Part shown: positions 1 to 8,354 of the stretch, in pieces
Position numbering within the stretch: the stretch's first letter is position 1
How the letters are laid out: the number at the start of each line of letters is the position of its first letter
From: Piscibacillus halophilus
Lineage (GTDB): Bacteria; Bacillota; Bacilli; Bacillales; Alkalibacillaceae
Direction: 5' to 3'
NCBI RefSeq assembly: GCF_900110685.1
Contig: NZ_FOES01000001.1
Span: 124,001 to 188,000, forward strand
DNA length: 64,000 bases
The notes under the pieces: model-generated
Told to the model about the DNA's origin: nothing
Database searches by the model: none
Seen by the model: only the letters and a program-made list of their open reading frames with translations
Program-made: the position numbers and the translations under genes

Positions 1-1
1 G

Positions 2-91
2 TCACCTTATGGGATTATTGACTCTAGTATTGATACACAATTAGAGCAGTTAAAACAACACCTTTTAGGTCTTACTAAAGGGGTTGAATAA
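2..91 (+). CDS. fliH: Flagellar export ATPase regulator FliH, C-terminal end only
   Basis: Only the last 29 codons and a TAA stop are inside the window; the gene begins upstream. The visible tail, with GIIDSSIDTQLEQL, resembles the conserved C-terminal end of FliH, the stator-like protein that binds the FliI ATPase at the flagellar type III export gate. The reading frame runs straight to a stop two bases before the fliI start, as expected for fliH-fliI in Bacillus fla/che operons. The call rests mostly on position, with modest help from the short tail. Confidence 0.75.
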   Translation, partial: SPYGIIDSSIDTQLEQLKQHLLGLTKGVE

Positions 92-92
92 A

Positions 93-1415
93 TTGAATAC
101 AGAAAGTGTTCTAGATTCTATTGAAAAATGTGATCTAATAAAAAGATTCGGTAAGGTTTATCGAAATGTGGGGGTCTTATTAAAATCTAAAGGTCCAGAA
201 GTGAATTTAGGAGATGTCTGCTTGATTCATAACAAAAAGACTGCCAAAAAGTTGAAAGCAGAAGTAGTGGGTTTTCAAAACGAGCACGTATTATTAATGC
301 CATATGAAAGAACTAATCAAATTGGACCAGGAAGTTTAGTTGAGACGACTCATGAGCCGTTAACGGTAAAAGTTGGAGAAGACTTAATTGGTCAAGTACT
401 AAATGGACTTGGAGAGCCTTTAAACCAAATATACAACTCGAATCCAAGTAGATTGATACATTATTCTACTGATCAAGAGCCTCCGAACCCATTAAGTCGA
501 CCACCGATCAGAGAACCTTTATCAACTGGAATAAAAGCCATTGACAGTTGTTTAACAGTCGGAAGGGGTCAACGTGTTGGGATTTTCGCTGGTAGTGGTG
601 TAGGTAAAAGTACTTTATTAGGAATGTTAGCTCGAAACAGCGATGCCGATATTAATGTGTTCGCATTACTTGGGGAACGTGGTAGAGAAGTTAGAGAGTT
701 TATTGAACACGAATTAGGCGAAGAAGGATTAAAAAAATCAATTGTCGTAGTAGCTACTTCTGATCAGCCAGCGTTGCAAAGAATTAAAGGTGCTTTTACT
801 GCAACGGCCATTAGCGAATATTTTAGAGAAAAAGGTTTTCATGTGAACTTGATGATGGATTCATTAACAAGAATTGCGATGGCCCAGCGCGAAGTCGGCT
901 TAGCAAGTGGTGAACCTCCGACAACTAAAGGGTACACTCCGAGTGTTTTTGCTATGTTACCACAGTTGTTAGAACGAACTGGAACAGACAAGAATGGAAG
1001 TATTACTGCATTTTACACAGTTTTAGTTGATGGTGATGATATGGATGAACCGATTGCTGACGCTGTTCGTGGTTTATTAGATGGGCATTTTGTTTTAGAT
1101 CGAAGCTTAGCTGAGAGAGGACAGTTTCCAGCTATTAATATACTCAAATCTGTTAGCCGATTAATGCAGAAAATCACTACTCCTGAACATATGAGTGCTA
1201 GTCAACGTTTAAGAAATTTATTAGCTATATATGAAGAAAACAAAGAATTAATCCAAATTGGAGCGTATAAAAAGGGATCTTCGAGTCATGTAGATGAAGC
1301 TATTTATTATCAGCCGAAGATTTTGAAGTATTTATACCAATCTATGGACCAGGGAGTATCATTTGATGATGCAATCACAAATTTAATAGATTTAGTAGGT
1401 GTAGCTAATGAATAA
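93..1415 (+). CDS. fliI: Flagellum-specific type III export ATPase FliI
   Basis: FliI is the F1-beta-like ATPase that powers export of flagellar subunits through the basal-body gate. The 440-residue protein has a Walker A GSGVGKST at about 167-174, an arginine-rich GERGREVREF segment near 195-204, and a Walker B region LMMDSLTR near 253-260. Length matches the family. I chose the TTG at 93 rather than the in-frame TTG at 84, because the AAAGGGG ribosome site at 77-83 touches the earlier codon but sits nine bases before this one. The gene follows fliH directly and overlaps fliJ by eight bases, which suggests translational coupling. Confidence 0.96.
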   Translation: MNTESVLDSIEKCDLIKRFGKVYRNVGVLLKSKGPEVNLGDVCLIHNKKTAKKLKAEVVGFQNEHVLLMPYERTNQIGPGSLVETTHEPLTVKVGEDLIGQVLNGLGEPLNQIYNSNPSRLIHYSTDQEPPNPLSRPPIREPLSTGIKAIDSCLTVGRGQRVGIFAGSGVGKSTLLGMLARNSDADINVFALLGERGREVREFIEHELGEEGLKKSIVVVATSDQPALQRIKGAFTATAISEYFREKGFHVNLMMDSLTRIAMAQREVGLASGEPPTTKGYTPSVFAMLPQLLERTGTDKNGSITAFYTVLVDGDDMDEPIADAVRGLLDGHFVLDRSLAERGQFPAINILKSVSRLMQKITTPEHMSASQRLRNLLAIYEENKELIQIGAYKKGSSSHVDEAIYYQPKILKYLYQSMDQGVSFDDAITNLIDLVGVANE

Positions 1416-1854
1416 TGAATTACGTTCGATTGATAAATTATTAGAATTTAAAGAAGAACAATTTAATCAATCCCAGGCACAGTTCAAACGAGCAATGGAA
1501 TACTTCGAAACAGTAGGGAATCAATTATACGATTTATTAAAAACGAAAGAAAAAATAGAAAAAGCTTTAAATGACCATTTAAAATCCCGCATAAAAGCTT
1601 ATGAATTATTAAATTATCAGCAACAACTAGATCAATTAAAGAAAAAAGAGAACGAATTACAAATGAAAGTTCATCAAGCACGAATGAATATGCAAGATAA
1701 AGAACAAAAACGAACTGAAGCACACTTTGAATATAAGAAGTTAGAAAAAGTTAAAGAAAATCGACTCATCGCTTTAAAGAAAAGAATGAAAAACTTAGAA
1801 AATCAACAGCTTGATGAGGTGTCTGTACAGCAATACGTTAGAGTAAATGGGTGA
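1408..1854 (+). CDS. fliJ: Flagellar export chaperone FliJ
   Basis: This is a 148-residue, highly charged protein predicted to be almost entirely alpha-helical coiled coil, rich in Lys, Glu and Gln with leucine heptads. That is the normal shape of FliJ, the stalk-like component that links the FliI hexamer to the FlhA export gate. Sequence identity is weakly diagnostic for FliJ, so the call leans on size, coiled-coil character and position directly after fliI. The ATG start overlaps the fliI stop by eight bases and the stop overlaps the beginning of motE, so translation is probably coupled through all three. Confidence 0.9.
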   Translation: MNNELRSIDKLLEFKEEQFNQSQAQFKRAMEYFETVGNQLYDLLKTKEKIEKALNDHLKSRIKAYELLNYQQQLDQLKKKENELQMKVHQARMNMQDKEQKRTEAHFEYKKLEKVKENRLIALKKRMKNLENQQLDEVSVQQYVRVNG

Positions 1855-1858
1855 TTAC

Positions 1859-2419
1859 ATGTCGGTTGAACATGAAGTTAAGCAAGCAAAAAAATTCCAA
1901 TGGTTTTTATTTGCGATTATTGTTCTTTTAATTTTCGCGATTATATTAACGTTTATTATTTCGTCTGTCGCAGGTGTAGATGTATGGCAAAAAGTCCAAG
2001 ACGTTGGATCAAAAATTCCATTTATTGCATCGGATTCAGATGATGAGCAAGAAGAAACGGAATTAGGCCATTATGAAGCTGCCATTAAAGACCGAGAAGC
2101 TGATATCGATGATTTACAAACACAAATAAAAAATAAAGATGACCAAATTCAAGAGTTAGAAGAACAAATTCAAGAATACGAGAGTCAAATTAATGAATTA
2201 AATGATCATCAGATTTATCAAGAAGAATCTGTAAAAAAACTAACCAATTCCTTTAAGGAAATGGAACCAGAAAAAGCAGCTGATATTATCGTTGAAATGG
2301 AGAGCAATCATGCTGTTCAAGTGCTAGCTCAGCTCCCGGATGATACAAGAGGTTCAATATTAAGTGCTATGGAAGCAGAAGATGCAGCCTCTTTTACAAA
2401 CGAATTGTTTAATCAATAG
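1859..2419 (+). CDS. ylxF: MotE/YlxF family flagellar protein, membrane-anchored
   Basis: The protein has one transmembrane helix near residues 13-38, a long coiled coil at about 70-125, and a C-terminal MgtE-N-like helical domain with MEPEKAADIIVEME near 138-151 and LAQLPDDTRGSILSAM further on. This arrangement matches MotE/YlxF, which in other species acts with the flagellar motor stator chaperone; its role in Bacillus is less clear. The ATG at 1859 is preferred over the ATG at 1847 because GGGTGA at 1849-1854 is well spaced for it. It lies between fliJ and fliK as in B. subtilis (ylxF). Confidence 0.87.
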   Translation: MSVEHEVKQAKKFQWFLFAIIVLLIFAIILTFIISSVAGVDVWQKVQDVGSKIPFIASDSDDEQEETELGHYEAAIKDREADIDDLQTQIKNKDDQIQELEEQIQEYESQINELNDHQIYQEESVKKLTNSFKEMEPEKAADIIVEMESNHAVQVLAQLPDDTRGSILSAMEAEDAASFTNELFNQ

Positions 2420-2449
2420 TTCAAAATAAACTTGAAAGGGGGTGAGAAC

Positions 2450-3688
2450 ATGGAAATGGCAATCGGTGGTCTAATAATGTTTAATTCTACTTCATCTAAT
2501 TTAAGCACTAGAGCGATCAATACTAAAGGACATGATTTTAAATCTATGATTAATGAAAAAATAGCGGCTGGTGAATTAAATTTGTCTTCTGACTCTGAGT
2601 TAATAACATCGTTTAGACAAGCCTTAGAATCTATCCTGGAGAAGTTAATGCAGGGTGACCAATCACTTGATCAAGACGCCAAGCAATTAATTGAATCACT
2701 GAGAGAACTCAGTCAGGTGTTAGGTGATGAACTGCCTAATGAATTGACAAACTTGGTTAGTCAAATTTCTGAAGAATTCTCAGATTATAACACCGATCAG
2801 ATTTTTGAATTAGTCGGTATGGTTTTATTACAAAATATCAATCAACCCAAAACTAATAATCAATTTGACCCATCAAGATCGATTAATCAAGGTGATTTAA
2901 AACTGCTGGCTCAGATTCTTAACTTAAGTAACACATTGAATAATGGAAAATCTTCACATCAAATTCAAAACTCATTACCAAAAAATTGGTCAAACCAATG
3001 GAATGAGCTTGTATCACACATAACGAATCATAAGAGTGGTCAATTGAACCATTCAAGTACTTTATCCAATCAATTGGTTAAGGCAGTTCAAGATTTAGTG
3101 GTTCAACCAAAACAATCTGCTCATGAGTATAAATTACAAATCCCTAGAAATCCTCATCTTCAAGCAGATGGTTCTAAAGTGGTTGCAGCTAATCAAGGAC
3201 ACCTATCACAGCAAGAACAACTGGTTATTCATATGTCAAGACCGCAACAGTCAACCAGCACGAATTCATCACAACCCTTAATAGAACAGTTGCAAAAGAT
3301 TATTCAATCTACTAGATTCAATCAAATCGGTGGTCAAAAGCAATTGTCAATTCAATTGAAACCTGCCAATTTAGGTGATATGGTAGTGAAATTTACTCAA
3401 ATGGATGGTCAAATGGCGGTGAAAATCAGTGTAACCACACAAGCTGCTAAAGAAATGCTTGAAAGTAACATTCAGCAATTAAGACATATGTTTTCTCCAA
3501 ATCAAGTCGTAATCGAACGACAAGTTGATTCGACTCAAACAGATGAAAACCATGCTTTCTTAAATCAAGATGATGATTCATCTAAATCTGGAGAGGGTTC
3601 AGAACAAGATGAGCAGAATCAATCAGATTCTAATGATGAACATAATGAAAAATCTTTTAAAGACTATCTATTTGAAGAGGAGGTGTAG
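2450..3688 (+). CDS. fliK: Flagellar hook-length control protein FliK
   Basis: FliK measures hook length and switches the export gate from hook to filament substrates. The 412-residue protein has a long, poorly conserved Asn/Gln/Ser-rich N-terminal part and a conserved C-terminal Flg_hook domain with LSIQLKPANLGDMVVKF near residues 299-315, followed by an acidic tail rich in Asp, Glu and Ser. The ATG at 2450 is chosen because AAAGGGGGTGAG lies just upstream; an in-frame TTG at 2432 sits inside that ribosome site. It lies between motE and flgD, the usual place. Confidence 0.92.
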   Translation: MEMAIGGLIMFNSTSSNLSTRAINTKGHDFKSMINEKIAAGELNLSSDSELITSFRQALESILEKLMQGDQSLDQDAKQLIESLRELSQVLGDELPNELTNLVSQISEEFSDYNTDQIFELVGMVLLQNINQPKTNNQFDPSRSINQGDLKLLAQILNLSNTLNNGKSSHQIQNSLPKNWSNQWNELVSHITNHKSGQLNHSSTLSNQLVKAVQDLVVQPKQSAHEYKLQIPRNPHLQADGSKVVAANQGHLSQQEQLVIHMSRPQQSTSTNSSQPLIEQLQKIIQSTRFNQIGGQKQLSIQLKPANLGDMVVKFTQMDGQMAVKISVTTQAAKEMLESNIQQLRHMFSPNQVVIERQVDSTQTDENHAFLNQDDDSSKSGEGSEQDEQNQSDSNDEHNEKSFKDYLFEEEV

Positions 3689-3690
3689 GT

Positions 3691-4134
3691 TTGAAAGTTG
3701 ATCCATCATTAATGTTAAGTAATCAAAACCGAGGACCAGAAACAAATTCTGATTTAGATAAAGATGCCTTTTTGAAGATTTTAATGACACAGCTTACTAA
3801 TCAAGACCCACTAGACCCGATGAAAGATCAAGATTTTGTTGCTCAAATGGCATCCTTTTCACAACTAGAGCAAATGACCAATATGTCTAGTGAATTTAGT
3901 AGGTTTTTTAATGGGCAGTTAAGTCAGAATTTTTTACAGTTTTCACATTTAATTGGGAAGGAAGTAACTTATAGGGCGGTGGTCGATGACAAAGTTCAGG
4001 AACTACAAGCTACTGTCAAATCAGTAAAACGCCAAGGAGAAGACATTTTATTAACATTACAGAATGATGAAGTTATTAAAGCTGAACAAGTATATGAAAT
4101 TGAGTCATCAATGAATGAAAATGAGGTGTTGTAA
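3691..4134 (+). CDS. flgD: Flagellar hook-capping scaffold FlgD
   Basis: FlgD caps the growing hook and guides FlgE polymerisation, then is discarded. The 147-residue protein shows the conserved FlgD N-terminal core with DAFLKILMTQLTNQDPLDPM at about 25-44 and QDFVAQMASFSQLEQM just after. It lacks the large C-terminal Tudor/FnIII part of proteobacterial FlgD and is similar in size to the short B. subtilis form. The start is TTG two bases after the fliK stop, with a strong GAGGAGGTG site overlapping the end of fliK. Confidence 0.95.
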   Translation: MKVDPSLMLSNQNRGPETNSDLDKDAFLKILMTQLTNQDPLDPMKDQDFVAQMASFSQLEQMTNMSSEFSRFFNGQLSQNFLQFSHLIGKEVTYRAVVDDKVQELQATVKSVKRQGEDILLTLQNDEVIKAEQVYEIESSMNENEVL

Positions 4135-4506
4135 TTGAGCCATAAAATTAATCCGTTACATCATCAAACATTACCATTACAACCTTCTACGTCAACACGC
4201 CCGAATAAGAATATAAAAACATCATCATTCAAAGATGTTTTAAATCAAGTGTCCTCAATTAAAGTCAGTAAACATGCTCAAAAGCGGTTAGATGAAAGAA
4301 ATATACAAATATCGGAACAAACATGGAATGTTATTAATGAAAAAATGAATGAAGCCAAAGAGAAAGGTGTAACTGATCCTGCAGTCATCCTACAAGATGC
4401 CGTATTAATCGCAAGTGCCAAAAATAATACGATTATAACTGCAATGGATCGAAATGAAGCTGAAATTGTCACGAATGTTAATGGGACGATTGTTATTCAA
4501 GACTAA
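4135..4506 (+). CDS. TIGR02530-type flagellar operon protein
   Basis: This 123-residue protein has a disordered N-terminus (about 1-30, Pro/Ser/Thr-rich) and a compact conserved C-terminal half with HAQKRLDERNIQISEQ near 46-61 and ITAMDRNEAEIVTNVNGTIV near the end. It matches my recollection of the Firmicute flagellar operon family TIGR02530, regularly found between flgD and the hook gene. Its biochemical role is not established; hook assembly is inferred from position only. The TTG start is immediately after the flgD stop and uses a GAGGTG site inside flgD. Confidence 0.82.
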   Translation: MSHKINPLHHQTLPLQPSTSTRPNKNIKTSSFKDVLNQVSSIKVSKHAQKRLDERNIQISEQTWNVINEKMNEAKEKGVTDPAVILQDAVLIASAKNNTIITAMDRNEAEIVTNVNGTIVIQD

Positions 4507-4530
4507 GGCTGGACCGTATGGGAGCCTAAC

Positions 4531-4556
4531 GTGTTACGGACTGACCGAAGTAACAC
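4531..4556 (+). other. Intra-operon RNA hairpin upstream of flgE
   Basis: GTGTTAC at 4531-4537 and GTAACAC at 4550-4556 form a perfect seven-base-pair stem, and the enclosed sequence can add a small CGG/CCG stem. A weaker GGCT/AGCC pairing lies just upstream at 4507-4526. No run of T follows, so this is not an intrinsic terminator. It lies in an 81-base gap, unusually wide for this operon, just before the ribosome site of the hook gene. Confidence 0.55.
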
Positions 4557-4587
4557 ATAAAAACCAATATTGGGAGGAGAGATTTAA

Positions 4588-5484
4588 ATGTTACGTTCAA
4601 TGTACACAGGAATCTCAGGAATGAAAGGTTTTCAAACAAAACTTGATGTAGTATCAAACAACATCGCCAATGTTAATACATTCGGTTATAAAAAAGGACG
4701 TTTAACGTTCTCTGATCTTATGAGTCAAACGATGCAAGGTGCAACTGCTCCAGTTAATGAAGGGGGCGGCCCAGTTTTAGGTGGACGTAATCCAATGCAG
4801 GTTGGTTTAGGTTCATCCACTGGAACAATTGATAATATTCATACCCAAGGAAATCGCCAAACAACAAACCGACCTTTAGATATAGCCATCGAGGGAGACG
4901 GAATGTTTGTATTGGCTGAGAAGTCTGCAAATGGTGATACTGATGAGATTCAACTAGATCAAGACGACATTAGTTTTACGAGAGCAGGTAATTTTTATTT
5001 AGATGATGATGGTTACATCGTTAATGCTAATGGCCAATATTTAGTTGGTTCTATTGGGGAGGAAGGAGCAGAAACGGCAGGACGTATCCAAATTCCTGAG
5101 AACGCACAAGGCTTTAGTATTGGTGGAGACGGTAAAGTTAATTATGTTGATGAGGATGGTGTTGGTCACACAGCTGGACAAATCCAACTCGCCAAATTTT
5201 CCAATCCTGAAGGTTTAGAAAAGATTGGAGGAAACCAATATAAATTATCTGGTAATGAAGGGGTCGTAATTGATGGAGATGAATTCAATGACCTTAATGA
5301 TCTCTATACACCAGAACGTGATGGTGTCGGTGGATTGTTCGCAGGATCTTTAGAAATGTCCAATGTGGATTTATCAGAAGAGTTTACCGAAATGATTACC
5401 TCACAGCGTGGGTTCCAAGCCAACACAAGAGTTATTACGACATCTGATGAAATTTTACAAGAACTCGTTAATCTAAAACGATAA
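4588..5484 (+). CDS. flgE: Flagellar hook protein FlgE (short FlgG-like form)
   Basis: This is the extracellular hook subunit exported through the flagellar type III gate. The 298-residue protein begins with the conserved rod/hook N-terminal helix MLRSMYTGISGMKGFQTKLD and the VSNNIANVNTFGYKK motif near 26-40, and ends with the matching C-terminal helix containing SQRGFQANTRVITTSDEIL. Bacillus FlgE is similarly short and was once called FlgG, so the two names overlap for this locus. Start is ATG with a strong GGGAGGAGAG site. It lies downstream of flgD and the TIGR02530-type gene, consistent with hook rather than rod function. Confidence 0.93.
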   Translation: MLRSMYTGISGMKGFQTKLDVVSNNIANVNTFGYKKGRLTFSDLMSQTMQGATAPVNEGGGPVLGGRNPMQVGLGSSTGTIDNIHTQGNRQTTNRPLDIAIEGDGMFVLAEKSANGDTDEIQLDQDDISFTRAGNFYLDDDGYIVNANGQYLVGSIGEEGAETAGRIQIPENAQGFSIGGDGKVNYVDEDGVGHTAGQIQLAKFSNPEGLEKIGGNQYKLSGNEGVVIDGDEFNDLNDLYTPERDGVGGLFAGSLEMSNVDLSEEFTEMITSQRGFQANTRVITTSDEILQELVNLKR

Positions 5485-5485
5485 T

Positions 5486-5531
5486 AAGGAGGAATAGGGG
5501 CTGATTAAATTTAGCCCCTGCCCTAATTATG
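5486..5531 (+). promoter_or_regulatory. swrD translation start with a hairpin between Shine-Dalgarno and ATG
   Basis: AAGGAGG at 5486-5492 is the only good ribosome site before the swrD ATG at 5529, but it lies 36 bases away. Between them AGGGGCT at 5496-5502 and AGCCCCT at 5513-5519 form a perfect seven-base-pair stem. Folding removes 24 bases and leaves an effective spacing of 12. An in-frame TGA at 5502 rules out a longer swrD start upstream of the hairpin. Confidence 0.55.
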
Positions 5532-5747
5532 ATTAAAATCACAAGGTTAAACGGTCAACCATTTGTATTAAATGCACTTTATATTGAGAAAATTGAATCA
5601 CTACCAGATACAACGATTACGTTAGTCAATGGAAAAAAGCATTTTGTGAGAGAATCGGTGTCTGAAGTTGTAAACACGGTCAACGATTATTACCAAAAAA
5701 TTGGACTCATTAACCTGACCGAGAAAGAAGGGGTAGAGGATGAGTAA
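5529..5747 (+). CDS. swrD: SwrD / FlbD family motility protein
   Basis: This 72-residue protein starts MIKITRLNGQPFVLNALYIE and contains LVNGKKHFVRESVSEVV, both characteristic of the FlbD/YlzI family. In B. subtilis the orthologue SwrD increases flagellar motor power and supports swarming; the mechanism is unclear. It lies between flgE and fliL as in B. subtilis. There is no ribosome site at normal distance from the ATG: the best one is 36 bases upstream on the far side of a hairpin. The end of the gene overlaps fliL by eight bases. Confidence 0.92.
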   Translation: MIKITRLNGQPFVLNALYIEKIESLPDTTITLVNGKKHFVRESVSEVVNTVNDYYQKIGLINLTEKEGVEDE

Positions 5748-6162
5748 ACCTATAAAAATTATGTTAACAAGTCTCGTAACATTAACTTTAGTTGGAGTCA
5801 TTGTAATAGTCGCCTTACTATATCTAGATTCTTCAACAAGTGAAGCGAGCGAACCATCAATTGATGATCAAGTAGAGAATTCCTTTGTAACTGAGGAAAT
5901 AACAACAGATTTGTTGGATGGTTCATTTGTGAAAATAAAATTTCGAATCGTCACGGATAGCCAACAAGCGTTAAGTTATTTACAAAAAGGTGAGGGATTT
6001 CAACTCAATAATTCTATTATTAAAGTACTTACCGTAAAAGAGTCAGCTGACTTTCGTACGGGGTTAGAACAAATTGAGGAATCTATTAAATTAAAGTTAA
6101 ATGAACTTTTAGATGAAGGATTAGTGACAGAGGTATATGTGATTGAAAAAGTACTACAGTAG
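5740..6162 (+). CDS. fliL: Flagellar basal-body protein FliL
   Basis: FliL is a single-span inner-membrane protein that associates with the stator ring and supports motor torque. The 140-residue protein has a short cytoplasmic tail, one transmembrane helix at about residues 5-29, an acidic linker, and an extracytoplasmic domain with the typical ending in which a TGLEQIEESIKLKLNELL helix is followed by a VTEVYVIEKVLQ strand. It overlaps swrD by eight bases and precedes fliM, the standard context. Confidence 0.92.
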   Translation: MSKPIKIMLTSLVTLTLVGVIVIVALLYLDSSTSEASEPSIDDQVENSFVTEEITTDLLDGSFVKIKFRIVTDSQQALSYLQKGEGFQLNNSIIKVLTVKESADFRTGLEQIEESIKLKLNELLDEGLVTEVYVIEKVLQ

Positions 6163-6199
6163 AGTTTATAAACTCACTCCAATATGGAGGTGAATAAAG

Positions 6200-7192
6200 T
6201 TGTCAGAAGAAGTATTATCCCAAGGTGAAATTGATGCCTTACTATCAGCAATATCAAGTGGTGAAATGGATGCTGATGAGCTAAAAGAGGAAGAAGCAGA
6301 GAAAAAAGTTAAAGTTTATGATTTTAAGCGTGCTTTAAGGTTTTCAAAGGATCAAGTTAGAGGGCTAACGAGAATTCATGAAAATTTTGCGAGACTACTA
6401 ACCACACACCTTTCAGCACAATTAAGAACTTATGTGAATATCTCTTTAGCATCAGTAGAGCAAATTCCATATGAGGAGTTTATTCGATCAGTACCCCAAA
6501 AGACCATTTTAAACATTTTTTCAGTGGCACCTTTAGAAGGTCGAATAGTGTTTGAAATTAATCCAAATATTGCGTATGCCGTCCTTGATCGAATGCTTGG
6601 TGGTAAAGGCTCAGGAATGAATAAGGTTGAGAACTTAACCGAAATTGAAACAACGATTATGAAAAGAACCTTTGAACAGTCCATGGGGCAATTAGAAGAA
6701 GCTTGGGCGTCTATGATTGATATTGAATTGATCTTAGAAGATCTAGAAGTCAATCCTCAGTTTGTTCAACTTGTTTCTCCAAATGAAACAGTTATTGTTA
6801 TAACATTGAATACTACAATCGGAGATTCAAGCGGTATGATCAATATTTGTCTCCCACATATTGTACTTGAGCCAATTATTTCTAAATTATCGATGCATTA
6901 CTGGATGGAAGAAAAGGTAACTGAAATAGACGAAGAACAATACGAGCGCTTAAGTCAAAACATTAAAAAAGTAGAAGTCGATGCAAAAGTATTATTAGGT
7001 GAATCTTCTATTACAATCGAAGAATTTTTAAATTTAGCAAGTGATGATGTCATTGTCTTAAATCAAAAAATACAAGAACCATTACTATTAACCACCAATG
7101 ATGAACCTAAGTTTTATGTACAACCTGGAAAGAAAAATAATCACTTAGCGGTTCAAGTGATTGAAGAATATAGGGGGGAAGATGATGAGTAA
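6200..7192 (+). CDS. fliM: Flagellar motor switch protein FliM
   Basis: FliM forms the middle of the C-ring and binds CheY-P to change rotation direction. The 330-residue protein starts with the CheY-binding/EIDALL motif LSQGEIDALLSAI near residues 6-18, then the CheC-like middle domain (about 45-240, with GKGSGMNKVENLTEIE) and a C-terminal SpoA domain (about 255-325). The TTG at 6200 follows a GGAGGTG site. It overlaps the beginning of fliY, indicating coupling of the two switch proteins. Confidence 0.96.
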   Translation: MSEEVLSQGEIDALLSAISSGEMDADELKEEEAEKKVKVYDFKRALRFSKDQVRGLTRIHENFARLLTTHLSAQLRTYVNISLASVEQIPYEEFIRSVPQKTILNIFSVAPLEGRIVFEINPNIAYAVLDRMLGGKGSGMNKVENLTEIETTIMKRTFEQSMGQLEEAWASMIDIELILEDLEVNPQFVQLVSPNETVIVITLNTTIGDSSGMINICLPHIVLEPIISKLSMHYWMEEKVTEIDEEQYERLSQNIKKVEVDAKVLLGESSITIEEFLNLASDDVIVLNQKIQEPLLLTTNDEPKFYVQPGKKNNHLAVQVIEEYRGEDDE

Positions 7193-8336
7193 TGACGATA
7201 TGTTATCCCAGGAAGAGATTGACGCATTGTTGAACGGTAAAAAGGAGACGAGCACCGAAGAAGTTAATAACCAAACAGAAACGAACACCCAGCCCCCAAT
7301 CGAAGATATTCTGACTGCGATGGAAGTTGATGCCATCGGTGAATTAGGTAATATTTCTTTTGGGAGTTCAGCTACCGCTCTATCTACTCTATTAAATCAG
7401 AAAGTGGAAATTACAACACCAACAGTGAATTTAGTTAGCAACCAAGAGTTAATTGATGAATTTCCAACTCCGCATGTAGCAGTAGTGGTTGATTATACTT
7501 CAGGAGTTGAAGGACTTAATCTATTAATTATCAAAAGTTATGATGCAGCAGTTATTGCGGACCTTATGTTGGGTGGGGATGGTACAAATCCTAATGCTGA
7601 TTTAGGCGAATTGCAACTAAGCGCTGTTCAAGAAGCTATGAATCAAATGATGGGTACAGCTGCAACTAGTTTATCCTCAGTTTTTGATCGTAAAATTGAT
7701 ATATCACCACCCAAAACGGTATTAATTGATGTTAAAACAGGTGAAGGAATGGATTATGTCCCAAATGACGATTATTTCGTTAAAGTTTCATTTGATTTAA
7801 AAGTAGGGAACCTAATACATTCTAGTATTATGCAGCTCATGCCTTTAGAGTTTACGAAGAAGTATGTTGAAAACTTAATTAATCTAAAAGAAGAGTTTAG
7901 TAAAGAAAATACTTACGATGAGACTAAGGAGAATCAAGAGCCTATGGTTGAAAGTAAGACAGCTGAACGTAAACCACAGTCACTTGGTTATGGTGGTTCT
8001 AATAAGGATGCTAATCCTATCGAGTCGGCAGAATTTTCGAGTTTTGAAGATACATCAAAGGTTGCACCATCTGAACACCGTAATCTTGATTTATTAATGG
8101 ATATACCACTAAACGTATCAGTGGAGTTAGGACGCACGAGGAAATCGATTAGAGAGATTTTAGAATTAAATACTGGTTCCATCATAGAGCTAGATAAATT
8201 AGCAGGAGAGCCTGTTGATATTCTTATAAACAATCAGTTGATTGCTAAAGGTGAAGTTGTGGTCATCGATGAAAACTTTGGTGTTAGAGTAACAGATATC
8301 TTAAACAAATCCGACCGATTAAAAAAATTAAGATAA
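7182..8336 (+). CDS. fliY: Flagellar motor switch phosphatase FliY
   Basis: FliY replaces FliN in Bacillus-type motors and dephosphorylates CheY-P at the switch. The 384-residue protein has an N-terminal CheY-P-binding EEIDALL motif (about 9-15), a central CheC-like domain with two phosphatase motifs (ELGNISFGSSA near 45-55 and EAMNQMMGTAA near 147-157), a variable linker, and a C-terminal FliN/SpoA domain (about 305-380). ATG at 7182 or 7185 is used with GGGGGG upstream at 7173-7178; an in-frame TTG at 7161 has no ribosome site. It overlaps the fliM stop. Confidence 0.95.
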   Translation: MMSNDDMLSQEEIDALLNGKKETSTEEVNNQTETNTQPPIEDILTAMEVDAIGELGNISFGSSATALSTLLNQKVEITTPTVNLVSNQELIDEFPTPHVAVVVDYTSGVEGLNLLIIKSYDAAVIADLMLGGDGTNPNADLGELQLSAVQEAMNQMMGTAATSLSSVFDRKIDISPPKTVLIDVKTGEGMDYVPNDDYFVKVSFDLKVGNLIHSSIMQLMPLEFTKKYVENLINLKEEFSKENTYDETKENQEPMVESKTAERKPQSLGYGGSNKDANPIESAEFSSFEDTSKVAPSEHRNLDLLMDIPLNVSVELGRTRKSIREILELNTGSIIELDKLAGEPVDILINNQLIAKGEVVVIDENFGVRVTDILNKSDRLKKLR

Positions 8337-8354
8337 ATACAAGGGGGATTCAAA

